From: Pinibacter soli
GTDB lineage: Bacteria; Bacteroidota; Bacteroidia; Chitinophagales; Chitinophagaceae
Reading direction: 5' to 3'
Length of the DNA: 64,000 nt
NCBI RefSeq assembly: GCF_029961145.1
Contig: NZ_JASBRG010000007.1
Location: forward strand, 429,897 to 493,896
In this document: positions 41,839 through 51,800 of the stretch, piece by piece
How the letters are laid out: each line of letters opens with the position of its first letter
Position numbering within the stretch: position 1 is the first letter of the stretch
Notes under the pieces: generated by a model
What the model saw: only the letters and a program-made list of their open reading frames with translations
What the model was told of the DNA's origin: nothing
Databases searched by the model: none
Program-made: the position numbers and the translations under genes

Positions 41839-42273
41839 TCAGTTAGACAAGTCTCTCTTTTTAAAAATATAGTTAGTTTGATCAAATTTAACAATTTGAA
41901 CACCTTCATCCCCCTTCGGCTTTATCCAATAAATTCCGGTGGCATATGCATTATATGGTTTGAATAGCATTTTTTGATCTGCAAGCTCATAACATTCCAA
42001 CCAATTTCTAAATTTTATTTCGTCCCCATCTACATACATCTTCCCAATATTTTCATACAAAACATTTTTTTTGTTCTTAGAATATATTGTTTGCTTAAAC
42101 GTAAAATCTGAATTTATCTTAAGTGTCTGAATTTCACCAGAAGGAATTTCATAAAAATATTTACCTGGTAAATATTTTTCTGCATCTTCTTTGCTGTACC
42201 CACAAGAAAAGAGAATTAGACAAAAAAATATCAAAACACCAATAACCTTAAATTTATCGTTTTCTTTAATCAT
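41839..42273 (-). CDS. Hypothetical lipoprotein in repeat-delimited strip
   Basis: 144 residues. The signal 'VIGVLIFFCLILFSCGYS' has a lipobox cysteine at residue ~24. The mature part is a beta-rich domain ('KYFYEIPSGEIQTLKINSDFTFKQ' in parts, 'KMYVDGDEIKFRNW', 'GIYWIKPKGDEGVQIVKF') of the lipocalin-like or META-like kind common in Bacteroidota lipoproteins; this is a loose resemblance only. Repeat copy 3 is upstream and copy 2 downstream. AT-rich relative to the PUL genes. Confidence 0.6.
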   Translation of the reverse strand: MIKENDKFKVIGVLIFFCLILFSCGYSKEDAEKYLPGKYFYEIPSGEIQTLKINSDFTFKQTIYSKNKKNVLYENIGKMYVDGDEIKFRNWLECYELADQKMLFKPYNAYATGIYWIKPKGDEGVQIVKFDQTNYIFKKRDLSN

Positions 42274-42308
42274 AATATTTCAACTGCAATTGTTGTGGTA
42301 TTAGCTTT

Positions 42309-42424
42309 TGCAAAATAAAAAAGTCCGTTGAGAATTACTCATCGAACTTTCCCAGTCGACCTCACTGGACAGTTTTCGAACCGGTTTTTGGATGATCTGG
42401 AAAGGATAGCGAGAATATGGTAGC
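42309..42424. repeat. Dispersed repeat, copy 3 (full length)
   Basis: About 115 bases with the same order as copy 2: on the minus strand the core, then GTTCGATGAG-TAATT-CTCAACGGAC and a T-run (CTTTTTTATTTT). The hairpin has one mismatch and one G-T pair. It lies between the 141- and 144-residue genes. Confidence 0.85.
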
Positions 42425-42468
42425 TCATTCTATTACAACGTTGAGCGAACAGTACATGCTAATATTAA

Positions 42469-42894
42469 TTAATCATAAATACATTTTATTCTGTTAAAAT
42501 CAATCACCTCGAATATACTTGCTAGTCTTTCAATATAAAATGAAAAGTCAGTCACTTTCATATTTTTTAAAGTAACAGAATCTTCTACAATTGAAAACAT
42601 TATTGATTTTGAATTCAGATAAGTGACCTCTACCGCGATCGATACATTGTCTTGGTGAGACAAACTAATAAAGCATTCTTTGCCATTGGATATGCTATTT
42701 TTTACTAACCGAAACACCTGCCCAAAATTTTGACGATTGGTGGATTGAAAATCATAAGTACCATCAACCATGTATGAAAATTCGTCATTGATAGCCCAGC
42801 CGTTATTCAAAAGAGTATTCATTATCGTTTCATAAACACTTTCATCTATAATTATCGACGATGTATCTACGAATATTGCCCCAGTTTTTGCCAT
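42469..42894 (-). CDS. Hypothetical protein at the head of the repeat-delimited strip
   Basis: 141 residues, no signal peptide. Mixed alpha/beta content: 'TGAIFVDTSSIIIDESVYETI', 'FGQVFRLVKNSISNGKECFI', 'SIAVEVTYLNSKSIMFSIVED' (each in part), and an end helix 'SFYIERLASIFEVIDF'. No family recognised. Repeat copy 3 follows it, but no copy is found between it and the response regulator gene, so the pattern is gene then repeat. AT-rich. Confidence 0.55.
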   Translation of the reverse strand: MAKTGAIFVDTSSIIIDESVYETIMNTLLNNGWAINDEFSYMVDGTYDFQSTNRQNFGQVFRLVKNSISNGKECFISLSHQDNVSIAVEVTYLNSKSIMFSIVEDSVTLKNMKVTDFSFYIERLASIFEVIDFNRIKCIYD

Positions 42895-43010
42895 ACCAAT
42901 TAATCTTTTAAAATATTTCTCAAATGCCTAAAACAGTTGTTCAAATTTAAGCTACAAAACAAACACAAACCGGTCTCTGTTTTATTGGAAGTGTCGTCAA
43001 TAAGTTCTTT

Positions 43011-43640
43011 TTACGAAAACGAAATCAGTTTTTTTACAATTGCCAACTTCACAAGTTCTGCGGTATTTTTTGCATTGAGCTTCATCAGTAAATTTTTTCG
43101 ATGCGTATCAATGGTGGAGGCACTTACAAAAAGTTTTTCAGCCATTTCATTGTTTGTCAAACCTTCTGCAATCAACTCCAGTACTTCCTTCTCACGGCGT
43201 GTAAGTACCGGTGCATCATCCGTTGCTTCGTGGCTACGCAACATTTGTGCAACCTCGTGTGAGAGATAGGCTCTTCCTTTCATCACGGTTTCGAAGCTAT
43301 CCATTAACTCCTTCTGCGTTGCATTCTTAAGCACATAGCCCGAAGCACCGTTTGCCATCATCTTCTCAATAAAACTTTGCTGGTTAAAAGTGCTTAGTCC
43401 GATCACACACACAGTCGGGTATAATGTTTTAATTTCCTTGCAAAGATCAATACCACTTTTATCCGGGAGATTAATGTCAAGTAAAATGATATCGGGCAAT
43501 TGCTGCTTTAAAAATGCAAGGCAAGACGCAGCATTGGTGGCATGCCCCAGCCACTCCACACTCTTTTCATGATGAAATAATGAATGAATTCCTTCTATCA
43601 CCATGTAATGATCGTCAACAATAAAAATAGAAATTGCCAT
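43011..43640 (-). CDS. NarL/FixJ-type response regulator
   Basis: 209 residues. The receiver domain (residues ~1-120) has acidic residues at 'FIVDDHY' and the phospho-acceptor Asp55 in 'DIILLDINLPD', with Lys at the end of the conserved set ('GYVLKNA'). The C-terminal LuxR-type helix-turn-helix reads 'LTRREKEVLELIAEGLTNNEMA' (in parts) and 'VSASTIDTHRKNLLMKL'. It starts within the stop of the kinase gene (TAATG, one-base overlap), so the two are coupled. It is the only complete response regulator in the window and could also serve the second kinase at 52377. Confidence 0.93.
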   Translation of the reverse strand: MAISIFIVDDHYMVIEGIHSLFHHEKSVEWLGHATNAASCLAFLKQQLPDIILLDINLPDKSGIDLCKEIKTLYPTVCVIGLSTFNQQSFIEKMMANGASGYVLKNATQKELMDSFETVMKGRAYLSHEVAQMLRSHEATDDAPVLTRREKEVLELIAEGLTNNEMAEKLFVSASTIDTHRKNLLMKLNAKNTAELVKLAIVKKLISFS

Positions 43641-44386
43641 TAGTTGTTGTTTATTTCTATATGAACAGATGTTCCTTTGCCTTCCTCAGAACGAACATCC
43701 AGCTTGCCTTTCAGAAACGCTATCCGGTTTAGAAGATTACTCCAGCCGATCCCTTTTGCATTTTGAAGAATATTGGTATCAAATCCTTTCCCATCATCTT
43801 CGGTGGTAATTGAAATGGTACCATCGGCTTCTGTTACCTGCACGATAGCTTTAGTGGCAGCAGCGTGTTTTATGGTGTTATTAATCAACTCCTGGACTAT
43901 GCGATAGATGGTAATGGACACCATTTGATCAATCGACTGATCTGCTAATCCAAACGACTGATAACTGACTTTCAATGTACCACTCTGGTTGATCTCATTG
44001 CAAAAATCTTTCAACGCTGCATCCAAACCAAATTTCACCAGGGACTCAGGCATCATGTTATGCGCCACACGTCGAATTTCTCTGATGGAACTATCCAGCA
44101 TATCCATGCTGCGCTCAAACGACTGCATGTTTTCGGGTGTCATTATAAGGTTCTCTTTCATAGTTTGAAATGAGTATTTAATGCCCGACAACATTCCTCC
44201 CAATCCGTCGTGAAGGTCCTTCGCCAGGCGGGTTCTCTCCTGCTCTTCACTTTTAAGCACTGCTTCCGCAGCTACGAGTTTCTTTTCAGTTTCCAGTTCT
44301 GCAATCCGCTGCCGCTGTAGCTTTTGCTTGCAGTTGAGGTAAGAAAGTGTGAAAATGATCAGTAATATAATGGCACTTCCTATCAA
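43640..44386 (-). CDS. Histidine kinase, N-terminally shortened (HisKA_3 type)
   Basis: About 248 residues from a TTG at 44386; no ATG precedes the catalytic core. One membrane helix ('IGSAIILLIIFTLSYL') is followed by a coiled coil, the H-box 'RLAKDLHDGLGGMLSGIKYS', 'RRVAHNMMPESLVKFGL' and an ATPase domain ('YRIVQELINNTIKHAAA', 'TEDDGKGFD', 'GIGWSNLLNRI'). The frame continues upstream of the TTG to a TAG at 44423-44425, and those codons ('KTENILHYT') still align with the longer kinase at 52377, so the sensor part seems lost. It may be a constitutive or inactive remnant, or use the TTG start. Confidence 0.8.
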   Translation of the reverse strand: MIGSAIILLIIFTLSYLNCKQKLQRQRIAELETEKKLVAAEAVLKSEEQERTRLAKDLHDGLGGMLSGIKYSFQTMKENLIMTPENMQSFERSMDMLDSSIREIRRVAHNMMPESLVKFGLDAALKDFCNEINQSGTLKVSYQSFGLADQSIDQMVSITIYRIVQELINNTIKHAAATKAIVQVTEADGTISITTEDDGKGFDTNILQNAKGIGWSNLLNRIAFLKGKLDVRSEEGKGTSVHIEINNN

Positions 44387-44639
44387 AGTATAATGCAGGA
44401 TATTTTCTGTTTTATAAAGTAGCTAAAATGAAAGTCAAAAGTCAACCGCATTGGTAAAATAACTTTTTACTCCCACTTTACAAATAAACCGCAAAGCTTT
44501 CCTCCGCACCATCCCTTTTTTCCATGATTTTTCATTAATGGAAAATTGAAAATATGCGTTCCTGTATTTGAAATTCATGTTTTTCAGGGATATGATTCCG
44601 CTTCGCTAAAAAATATTTTTACATTCTAAACGAAACACA

Positions 44640-45686
44640 ATGAAATATTTTTTCCTCCTCCTAACCGGATTATCAATAACCTCTATCTCATTTGCCAAAA
44701 GCTGGAGAATCAACAACAATGCTGGTGTAAACGCGAATTACACCAGTATTTACGATGCAGTAAACAGCGCGAGCGTAACAGATGGTGACAGCTTGTATAT
44801 TGAGCCAAGCGTTACCGATTACGTAACCAACAGTATGACGATTAGCAAAAGGCTTACTTTCATTGGGCCTGGTTATTTGCTGGACCCAGCCAATACAAAC
44901 GCACCGGGCAATAGCGGTCTGCAGGTTTTAACAATAGATAGCCGTTTAGGATTTTTTCGTTTGAATGCAGGTGCCAACGGTTCCAAATTCATCGGTGTTA
45001 CATTAACAGCGGCATACTTTAATGGCGCCAGTAATGTAACTTTTGAAAGAGTTGGTTTTACAGGCAATGTTTATTTTGAAAGCGGCATCAATGATGCAAT
45101 AACGCTCAGGAAATGCTTTTTCTTAAACAATGGTATCAGCAATGCGGCTAGCGTAACCATTACCAACTTTGTTTGTGAAAACAATATCTTTTACGGCTAT
45201 TGCAACATAGCGATCGATCAATTAACAGGGTCCGGAAATCTTTTTAGAAACAACAGTATTTACAGCAGCGCATATGGTGTTGTGTTGCTAAATACCTACA
45301 TCGCAAATAATATTTTCGGAACCTATGCTGCCTGTACTTTCACCAACAGTACTGTTAAAAACAACTTGTTTCAGGCCAATCAAACATTGTCCGGCACAGC
45401 AACTGGAAACATAGTGAATGTTGATATGAACACTGTATATGTCGCTGGCACCACCGGCAGCCTTGACAGTCGTGTAGCGCTTAAAGCAGGCTCTCCCGCC
45501 AAAGGAACCGGCCTCACGGTGGGCTCGGTTGTTAACCCGGACATGGGCGCATTTGGCGCAACCGATCCATACAGGCTTTCAGGCATTCCCAATATCCCTT
45601 CCATTTATACATTGACTGTGCCTACCTCCATCCCATCAGGGAGTGCAACCATGAACATAACTTTTAGCACGAGGAACAATAACTAG
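44640..45686 (+). CDS. Secreted right-handed beta-helix-like protein
   Basis: 348 residues with signal ('YFFLLLTGLSITSISFAKS'). The body has the regular short-strand pattern of parallel beta-helix proteins ('FRLNAGANGSKFIGVTLTAA', 'YFNGASNVTFERVGFTGNVYF' in parts, 'NNIFYGYCNIAIDQLTGSGNLF', 'TVKNNLFQANQTL'), and 'VNPDMGAFGATDPYRLSG' near the end, a frequent feature of such Bacteroidota proteins. It lacks a clear T9SS sorting tail. It precedes the giant gene at 45847 by 160 bases on the same strand; the two may be made together. Ligand unknown. Confidence 0.7.
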   Translation: MKYFFLLLTGLSITSISFAKSWRINNNAGVNANYTSIYDAVNSASVTDGDSLYIEPSVTDYVTNSMTISKRLTFIGPGYLLDPANTNAPGNSGLQVLTIDSRLGFFRLNAGANGSKFIGVTLTAAYFNGASNVTFERVGFTGNVYFESGINDAITLRKCFFLNNGISNAASVTITNFVCENNIFYGYCNIAIDQLTGSGNLFRNNSIYSSAYGVVLLNTYIANNIFGTYAACTFTNSTVKNNLFQANQTLSGTATGNIVNVDMNTVYVAGTTGSLDSRVALKAGSPAKGTGLTVGSVVNPDMGAFGATDPYRLSGIPNIPSIYTLTVPTSIPSGSATMNITFSTRNNN

Positions 45687-45846
45687 TAACGGTTTTAACA
45701 AACAACACCGCTGTTACAAAAATCCATCGGAGAAGGTCAACAACGCCACGTTGTCTTCTTCATGGAGTCATTTTTGCCGCAATCACAACGGCGAACTGGT
45801 TGGATCATGCCAACAATAACCAACAGCGACCTAAAAAACCAAAGTA

Positions 45847-48800
45847 ATGACCAAATATTTTTACGCCATATTATTGTTGGTTATTGCGGCTTGCAGTTAC
45901 GCGCAAGATCCGGCATATCCCCCAGCTCCCTCAGCCTTGCAGAATATAGTTGCAGCGGAATACTTTATAGACACAGATCCCGGCCCCGGAAATGCAACAC
46001 CCACAAGCGTTACAGCGGCTACTGACATTAGCAATCTTGCCGCCACCATTAACGTAAACAGTTTAAGCAATGGCCTGCATCGGCTTTACCTGCGCACGAG
46101 AAATGCGTCAGGATTTTGGAGCATTACAGCTATGAAAGATTTTCTGTATGACGCAAATGTTGTGTATGCCGCGCCACCAGCCGCTGCGCAAAATATTGTA
46201 GCAGCAGAATATTTTATAGATACCGATCCGGGCCACGGCGGCGGAACACCTATTACAATTTCAGCAGGTTTGGATCTTAGCAATATACCAGCCACCATTA
46301 ACACAGCCACCTTATCCAATGGCACGCACAGGTTGTACATCCGCAGCAGGAACAATGAAGGTCGCTGGAGCCTGACAAGTGTGAAAGAGTTTATTGTGAA
46401 TTTTGATTTTACGTATGCTCCGGCGCCTCTTGCTGCGCAAAATATTGTAGCCACAGAATATTTCTTCGATACCGATCCGGGCCTTGGAAGCGGCTCTGCC
46501 ATTGCCGTTGCGGCCGGTACAGAAATTTCGAATCTTGCGGTAGCAACAAACACAGCAGGACTTTCAAACGGTATACACAGGCTTTATATCCGCAGTAAAA
46601 ACAACGAAGGTTTTTGGAGCCTTACAAACGTGAGAGATTTTATCGTCAATGCAGATTTTACATATCCCGTTACGCCTCAAACACCACAAAACATTATTAC
46701 CGTTGAATACTTTATTGATACAGATCCCGGTGTGGGCAGCTGCCAGGCTATCTCCATCGCTGCAGGCGTCGACCTCAATAACATCAATGCCTCTGTAAAT
46801 ACCACCGGACTAAGCAACGGCACGCACAGGTTATATATTCGCAGTAAAAACAACGAGGGCCGTTGGAGCATCACCAACGTAAAGGATTTTATTATCAATG
46901 CAGACTACTATTACCCGGTTGTACCTACTCCTCCACTGAACATTATTGCTGCAGAATACTTTATTGATACCGATCCCGGAACAGGCAATGGACAAAGCAT
47001 TACGATTGCAGCGGGAACCGATCTCAACAACATTACCGCATCAATTAACACATCATCATTAGCAAGCGGCGATCACAACTTATTTATCCGGACAAAAAAC
47101 CAGGAAGGCAATTGGAGTATAACTGCATGGAAAAAATTTGCGGTGGGCTTGCTATCGTTAGCTCCGGATTCTCTTAATTTCTCGGTAGTTCCGGTCAATA
47201 CAACCATAACAAAAGACATTGTAGTAACGAACGCGAGCGCTACAAACCAAACCATTAACAGTGTCGATGCCACAGTTCCTTTCACCACAAACATCACTGG
47301 CACTGTTACCATTGCAGCAGGAAAGACAGATACGATCAGGGTAAGTTTTACACCAACCAATGCCATTGCGTACAGCGACACCATCGTGATCCATACATCT
47401 GGTGATGCCTTTAAAGTAGCCGTTAAAGGACAGGGCGCTACGCAAATTCCATCATGGACAATAGATCCAGCCGCCGGTCATGATTTTGGTGCAGTAGCAA
47501 CAGGCGCCCCATCTACATTCATTTTCAGCATAAGAAACACAGGTAATATTACTGCAACACTTAGTAATGTAGTGAGCAGCAATACCGCGTTTGGTGTGAC
47601 CTTTACACCAGGCACAACGATTCCTGTAAATAGCTCTATTACCTTGCCGGTAACATTTACACCGTCATTGATAAGCAGTTTTGTAGGTCAGTTGAAAATA
47701 GTATCATCCACTCCGGGTATTGATTCTGTTACTACGCAGTTATCAGGTTCCGGCTATGTACCGGGAGCCGCTCCGTCATTGTCTTTCATCTCCATTGCGC
47801 CTTTTGGCGGCACACGTGGAGTAAGCGCAGAAGCCGGACAAACGGGAATGTACACTTATAAGATCGTCTATAAATCCGCCGACAATCGCCCACCTGCTAC
47901 CGATTTCCCCAAAGTTGGCATCGACAGAAATGGCGACGGAGATTTTGATGATGCAGGCGAAGGCATGTATACCATGAACCAGGATGGTGCCAGTACCGAT
48001 TATGTAAATGGTGTTACCTACACACTTACGGTTGAGCATCCCAATTTCACCAACACCCTGGGCTACCAATTCTTTGCAACGGATGATCACGGCAACTCAT
48101 CCAACTTCGGTTACAAAGCCGGGCCAATCATTACATACGAATTACTTGATCTGAAAATTTTTGCAAATGATATTTCATTCAGCAAAAACAATCCGGCGGT
48201 TAGTGAACCATTCACGGTAACAGCGAACATCACTAACAGCAGTGCTTACACAGCAACGAATGTTCCGATTAAATTTTACAGAGACACCATTTTAATAGGC
48301 AGTGGCACGATTCCGGTTGTAGAAAAATTCAGCAGCGCGACCATCAGCAAAGTATTTTCTTTTGCAACAGATGGCTTCTATCCTATTAAAGTTTGGATCG
48401 ATAGCAGCAACACACTCGGCGAATCCAACATACTGAACAACTATGCTATTCGTCCCGTAACAGTGGGTCATGTAATATTGCCGGGAGGCATCAACATTAC
48501 TTCAGCGGCTACCGTACAAAGTTGCCCAACTGCAGTGTTGATCACAGGTTCCGCTGTATACTATGGAACAGCAGTGCCGCAAGGTGTTGCGGGTGGCGAA
48601 GTAGATATTAAGATAGGTACAGAAACATTTACAACTACCACAGATGCAAACGGAAACTACAGCTACCTGTTGCAAAACGTAGCATGTGGCGGCACGATCA
48701 CTTACCAGGTTACCGTTACAGACTTCACATTTACCAGCAACCCAACTACAGTTAATGTAAATGTAGCTTGCCCAACAAAACCTTGTAACATCGTACCTCA

Positions 48801-51800
48801 ACCAGGTGTTGTAATGGCGTCAACCTTTAGCAATGCACCATGTTCGAAGAAAGTGGGCACAACCGGACAAGTTAATGTGACAGTATCTTACCGGGCAAGA
48901 AACCTAAGCAACTTTTGGAACGCATGGGATCAGATATTGAAGGACACGGTGCGTGTGTTCCATAATGGTAAGCTGATAGAGACCTTCTGGAGCGTAGACG
49001 GCACAACTAGTCCGGGTGAAGTAAAGACCTTCCCTATATTCATCACATTGGATAAAAGCGGTCCGAACGAAATCACGGCAGAGCAAAGCTACGTATACAA
49101 TGAGTTCTTCGAAATACCTGGTGCGTTCTATAAGGGTGTCTTTGAACCAATGGGCGGTGGAGGTTCGGTAACAATGATAGCGGAAAGCACCGATCCGGAT
49201 CTTACCATTCAGAACTTCCAGCAAACAAAATTCACCAGCTTTACTTTTGCTGACGCGAATATTAAATGTGGTGATGCCGGCCCACACAAAGTACAGTTAC
49301 TGGATTCCATAAGCGGTGGCGCAAGAGTATTGTTGAAAGAATATATAGTAAGTTCTTTATCGGGAAAAACATCAACTACGTTAACCTTCGACGATCCAGC
49401 AATGTTACCGGGCGATCATTTCTTCCGCATCGTAACAGATGTTGACAAAGCTGTAATTGAAGACAATGAAGATAACAATGTGTTTGAAACAAGAATTAAT
49501 GTTCCAAAACCAGATTTGATTGCTACAAGCGTTAAACCAACAAACACCGCGTTGTCAGTAGGTTCACAAGTTAAGTTTACCACCATCATCAACAACACGG
49601 GAATTGCCACTGGTTCATTCAAAGTACAGTTTACGGTAAATGGTGTTGCAGTGGGCAATAAGGTTGCCGTACCAGGTGTGGCAGAATCAGGAAGTGTAAC
49701 TGTAACGTCTGATGCGTTTACCGTTACCACGAATGATTATGATTGTCCTGTAACAGTAGAAGTAATGGCAGATATCGATAACAACATTGTTGAAGCAACA
49801 AAAACAAATAACAGTAAACAAATTCAGTTGGGCTCAGACATTTCACCAAACATGCTGCCGTCAGATGTTGGTTCAGCATCCAACCCTGTCGTACTAAGAG
49901 CCAGCAGCATCCAGGATTTTCATCCATTGGTTCGAAATATTGGTAATCGCGACGTAACTAAAGTGTCTGTAAAATTTTTACTGGACAATGAAGAGATCGG
50001 TACAGACAGCATTGATGTAATCAAAGCGGGTGATGCATTTGGATCATTTACAACCTTTAAACACGCTTTTACAGCTGCAGGTTTGTACGAAGTAAAAGTC
50101 ATTGTCGACACCGCCAATACGATCTGTGAAATCAATGAAACAAACAATGAAGGCAGCTTCTTTGTGAAAGTAGTAGAAAGCAATCCAGACTTTGAAGTTT
50201 TATCACAATACATTTCGCCAAGCAGCCTGAACCCTAATCCGGGACAAGCGATCACGATAGTAGGAACAGTGAAAAATGCAGGTTTGAAAATCACTCAGCC
50301 AAATGTGTTGCGGTTTATGGTGGATGATATTCAATTAGGCGCCGATGTAGTGATCAACGCGTTGAAACCGGGACAAGATACCACCGTGGCTGCCACAGCA
50401 AATTACATGTCGCTTATACCGGGTGTAAAGACAATGAAACTCATTGCAGATCCTTCAAACATCGCATTGGAAGAAAGAGAAAACAATAACGAAGCAACAA
50501 GAGTATTGATCGTAGGCGATGCTCCGGATATGGCCAGAATACATGCAGGTGCCATCACATTCAACCCTTCCGGTTTTGTTGCAGGAGACAGCGTAATTAT
50601 TTCGTACGCAATCAAAAATAACGGCGCGAAAGATGGCAGTGCATGGGTGAGATTCCTGATTAAGGATGCGAATAATTCTATTACCGCGATCGACAGCGTA
50701 CCGTTCACATTGGCCGCAGGAGCAAGCATAACGGTGAGCAGGAAAATGCAATTCGATGCCAACAACGGTGAAGTAATTGCACAGATCGTCAACTGCTATC
50801 CAATGGAGTTTGATGCGCTAAACAACAACGATACACTGGCTTACACAACTGTTGCAAAAATGAAGAGCAACCTGATCGTAAATACAGATGTGGATATGAA
50901 GATGGCACTGCCTGACCAATTGCCGGGATGGATCGGTGGTAAGATTGTGTTGGGCGATTATGATCTCACTATCAAAGGCAAGATCAAGAATTTCGATCCG
51001 GAACATTTTGTGATCACAAATGGTAAAGGAAAATTGAAATTCATCAATAGCGATCAGGAAAATATTTTCCCGGTAGGCGTTGATCTATTTAAAAGCAATT
51101 TTGTAAAAATTAAAAATGAAGGAACGGAGGATGATTTCTCTGTAAGCGTTGTGCCTTATGTATTGTTCAATGGAACCAGCGGAGACACTGTTAAAACAAA
51201 TGTGGTAAATCGTACATGGTTCATAGAAGAAGAAACGCCGGGCGGAAGTAATGCAACAGTCGAATTCTTCTGGAAACCTGCAGATGAGCTTCCGGGATTT
51301 GACAGAGCACAATCCAGGACTGCACACTTCACTACCATTTGGGAAATGGGCAACAAAGGCGGCGCAGTTGCGGACACACTGGGCAACTACAGCAAATGGC
51401 AGGATGGTTACACAAGTTTCTCTCCTTTTACAATCACAAGTGGTGTTGGAGAAGCACTACCGTTGCATCTGCTTGAATTTGCAGCCACTGAGCAAGGAAA
51501 GAATGCATTGCTGCAATGGAAAACGGATCAGGAAGTCAACACAAGTCATTTTGTAATACAACGTAGCTCAGATGGCCGTCAGTTTGAAGATATAGGAACT
51601 GTAGCGGCATCAAACAGCACCGGTACACATCTTTACAAATTCATTGATGTCGAAGTGCTGCAGAACATCAATTACTATCGTTTAAAAATGGTTGATATCA
51701 ACGGAGCCTTTACCTACTCGGATATTAAACAAGTGAAGTTTGAAACTGAGTTTGTGATGCAGGTATATCCAAATCCGGCGCAACAATTCATACGGGTAAA

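Noticed and set aside
41284-42424. Integron cassette array with attC sites
   Set aside because: Chance RYYYAAC and GTTRRRY matches exist, but the copies conserve primary sequence rather than only the inverted-repeat ends, no proper terminal core pair was found, and no integron integrase lies in the window.
41284-42424. CRISPR array
   Set aside because: Only three copies, each 400-600 bases apart with genes between, so there is no repeat-spacer pattern.
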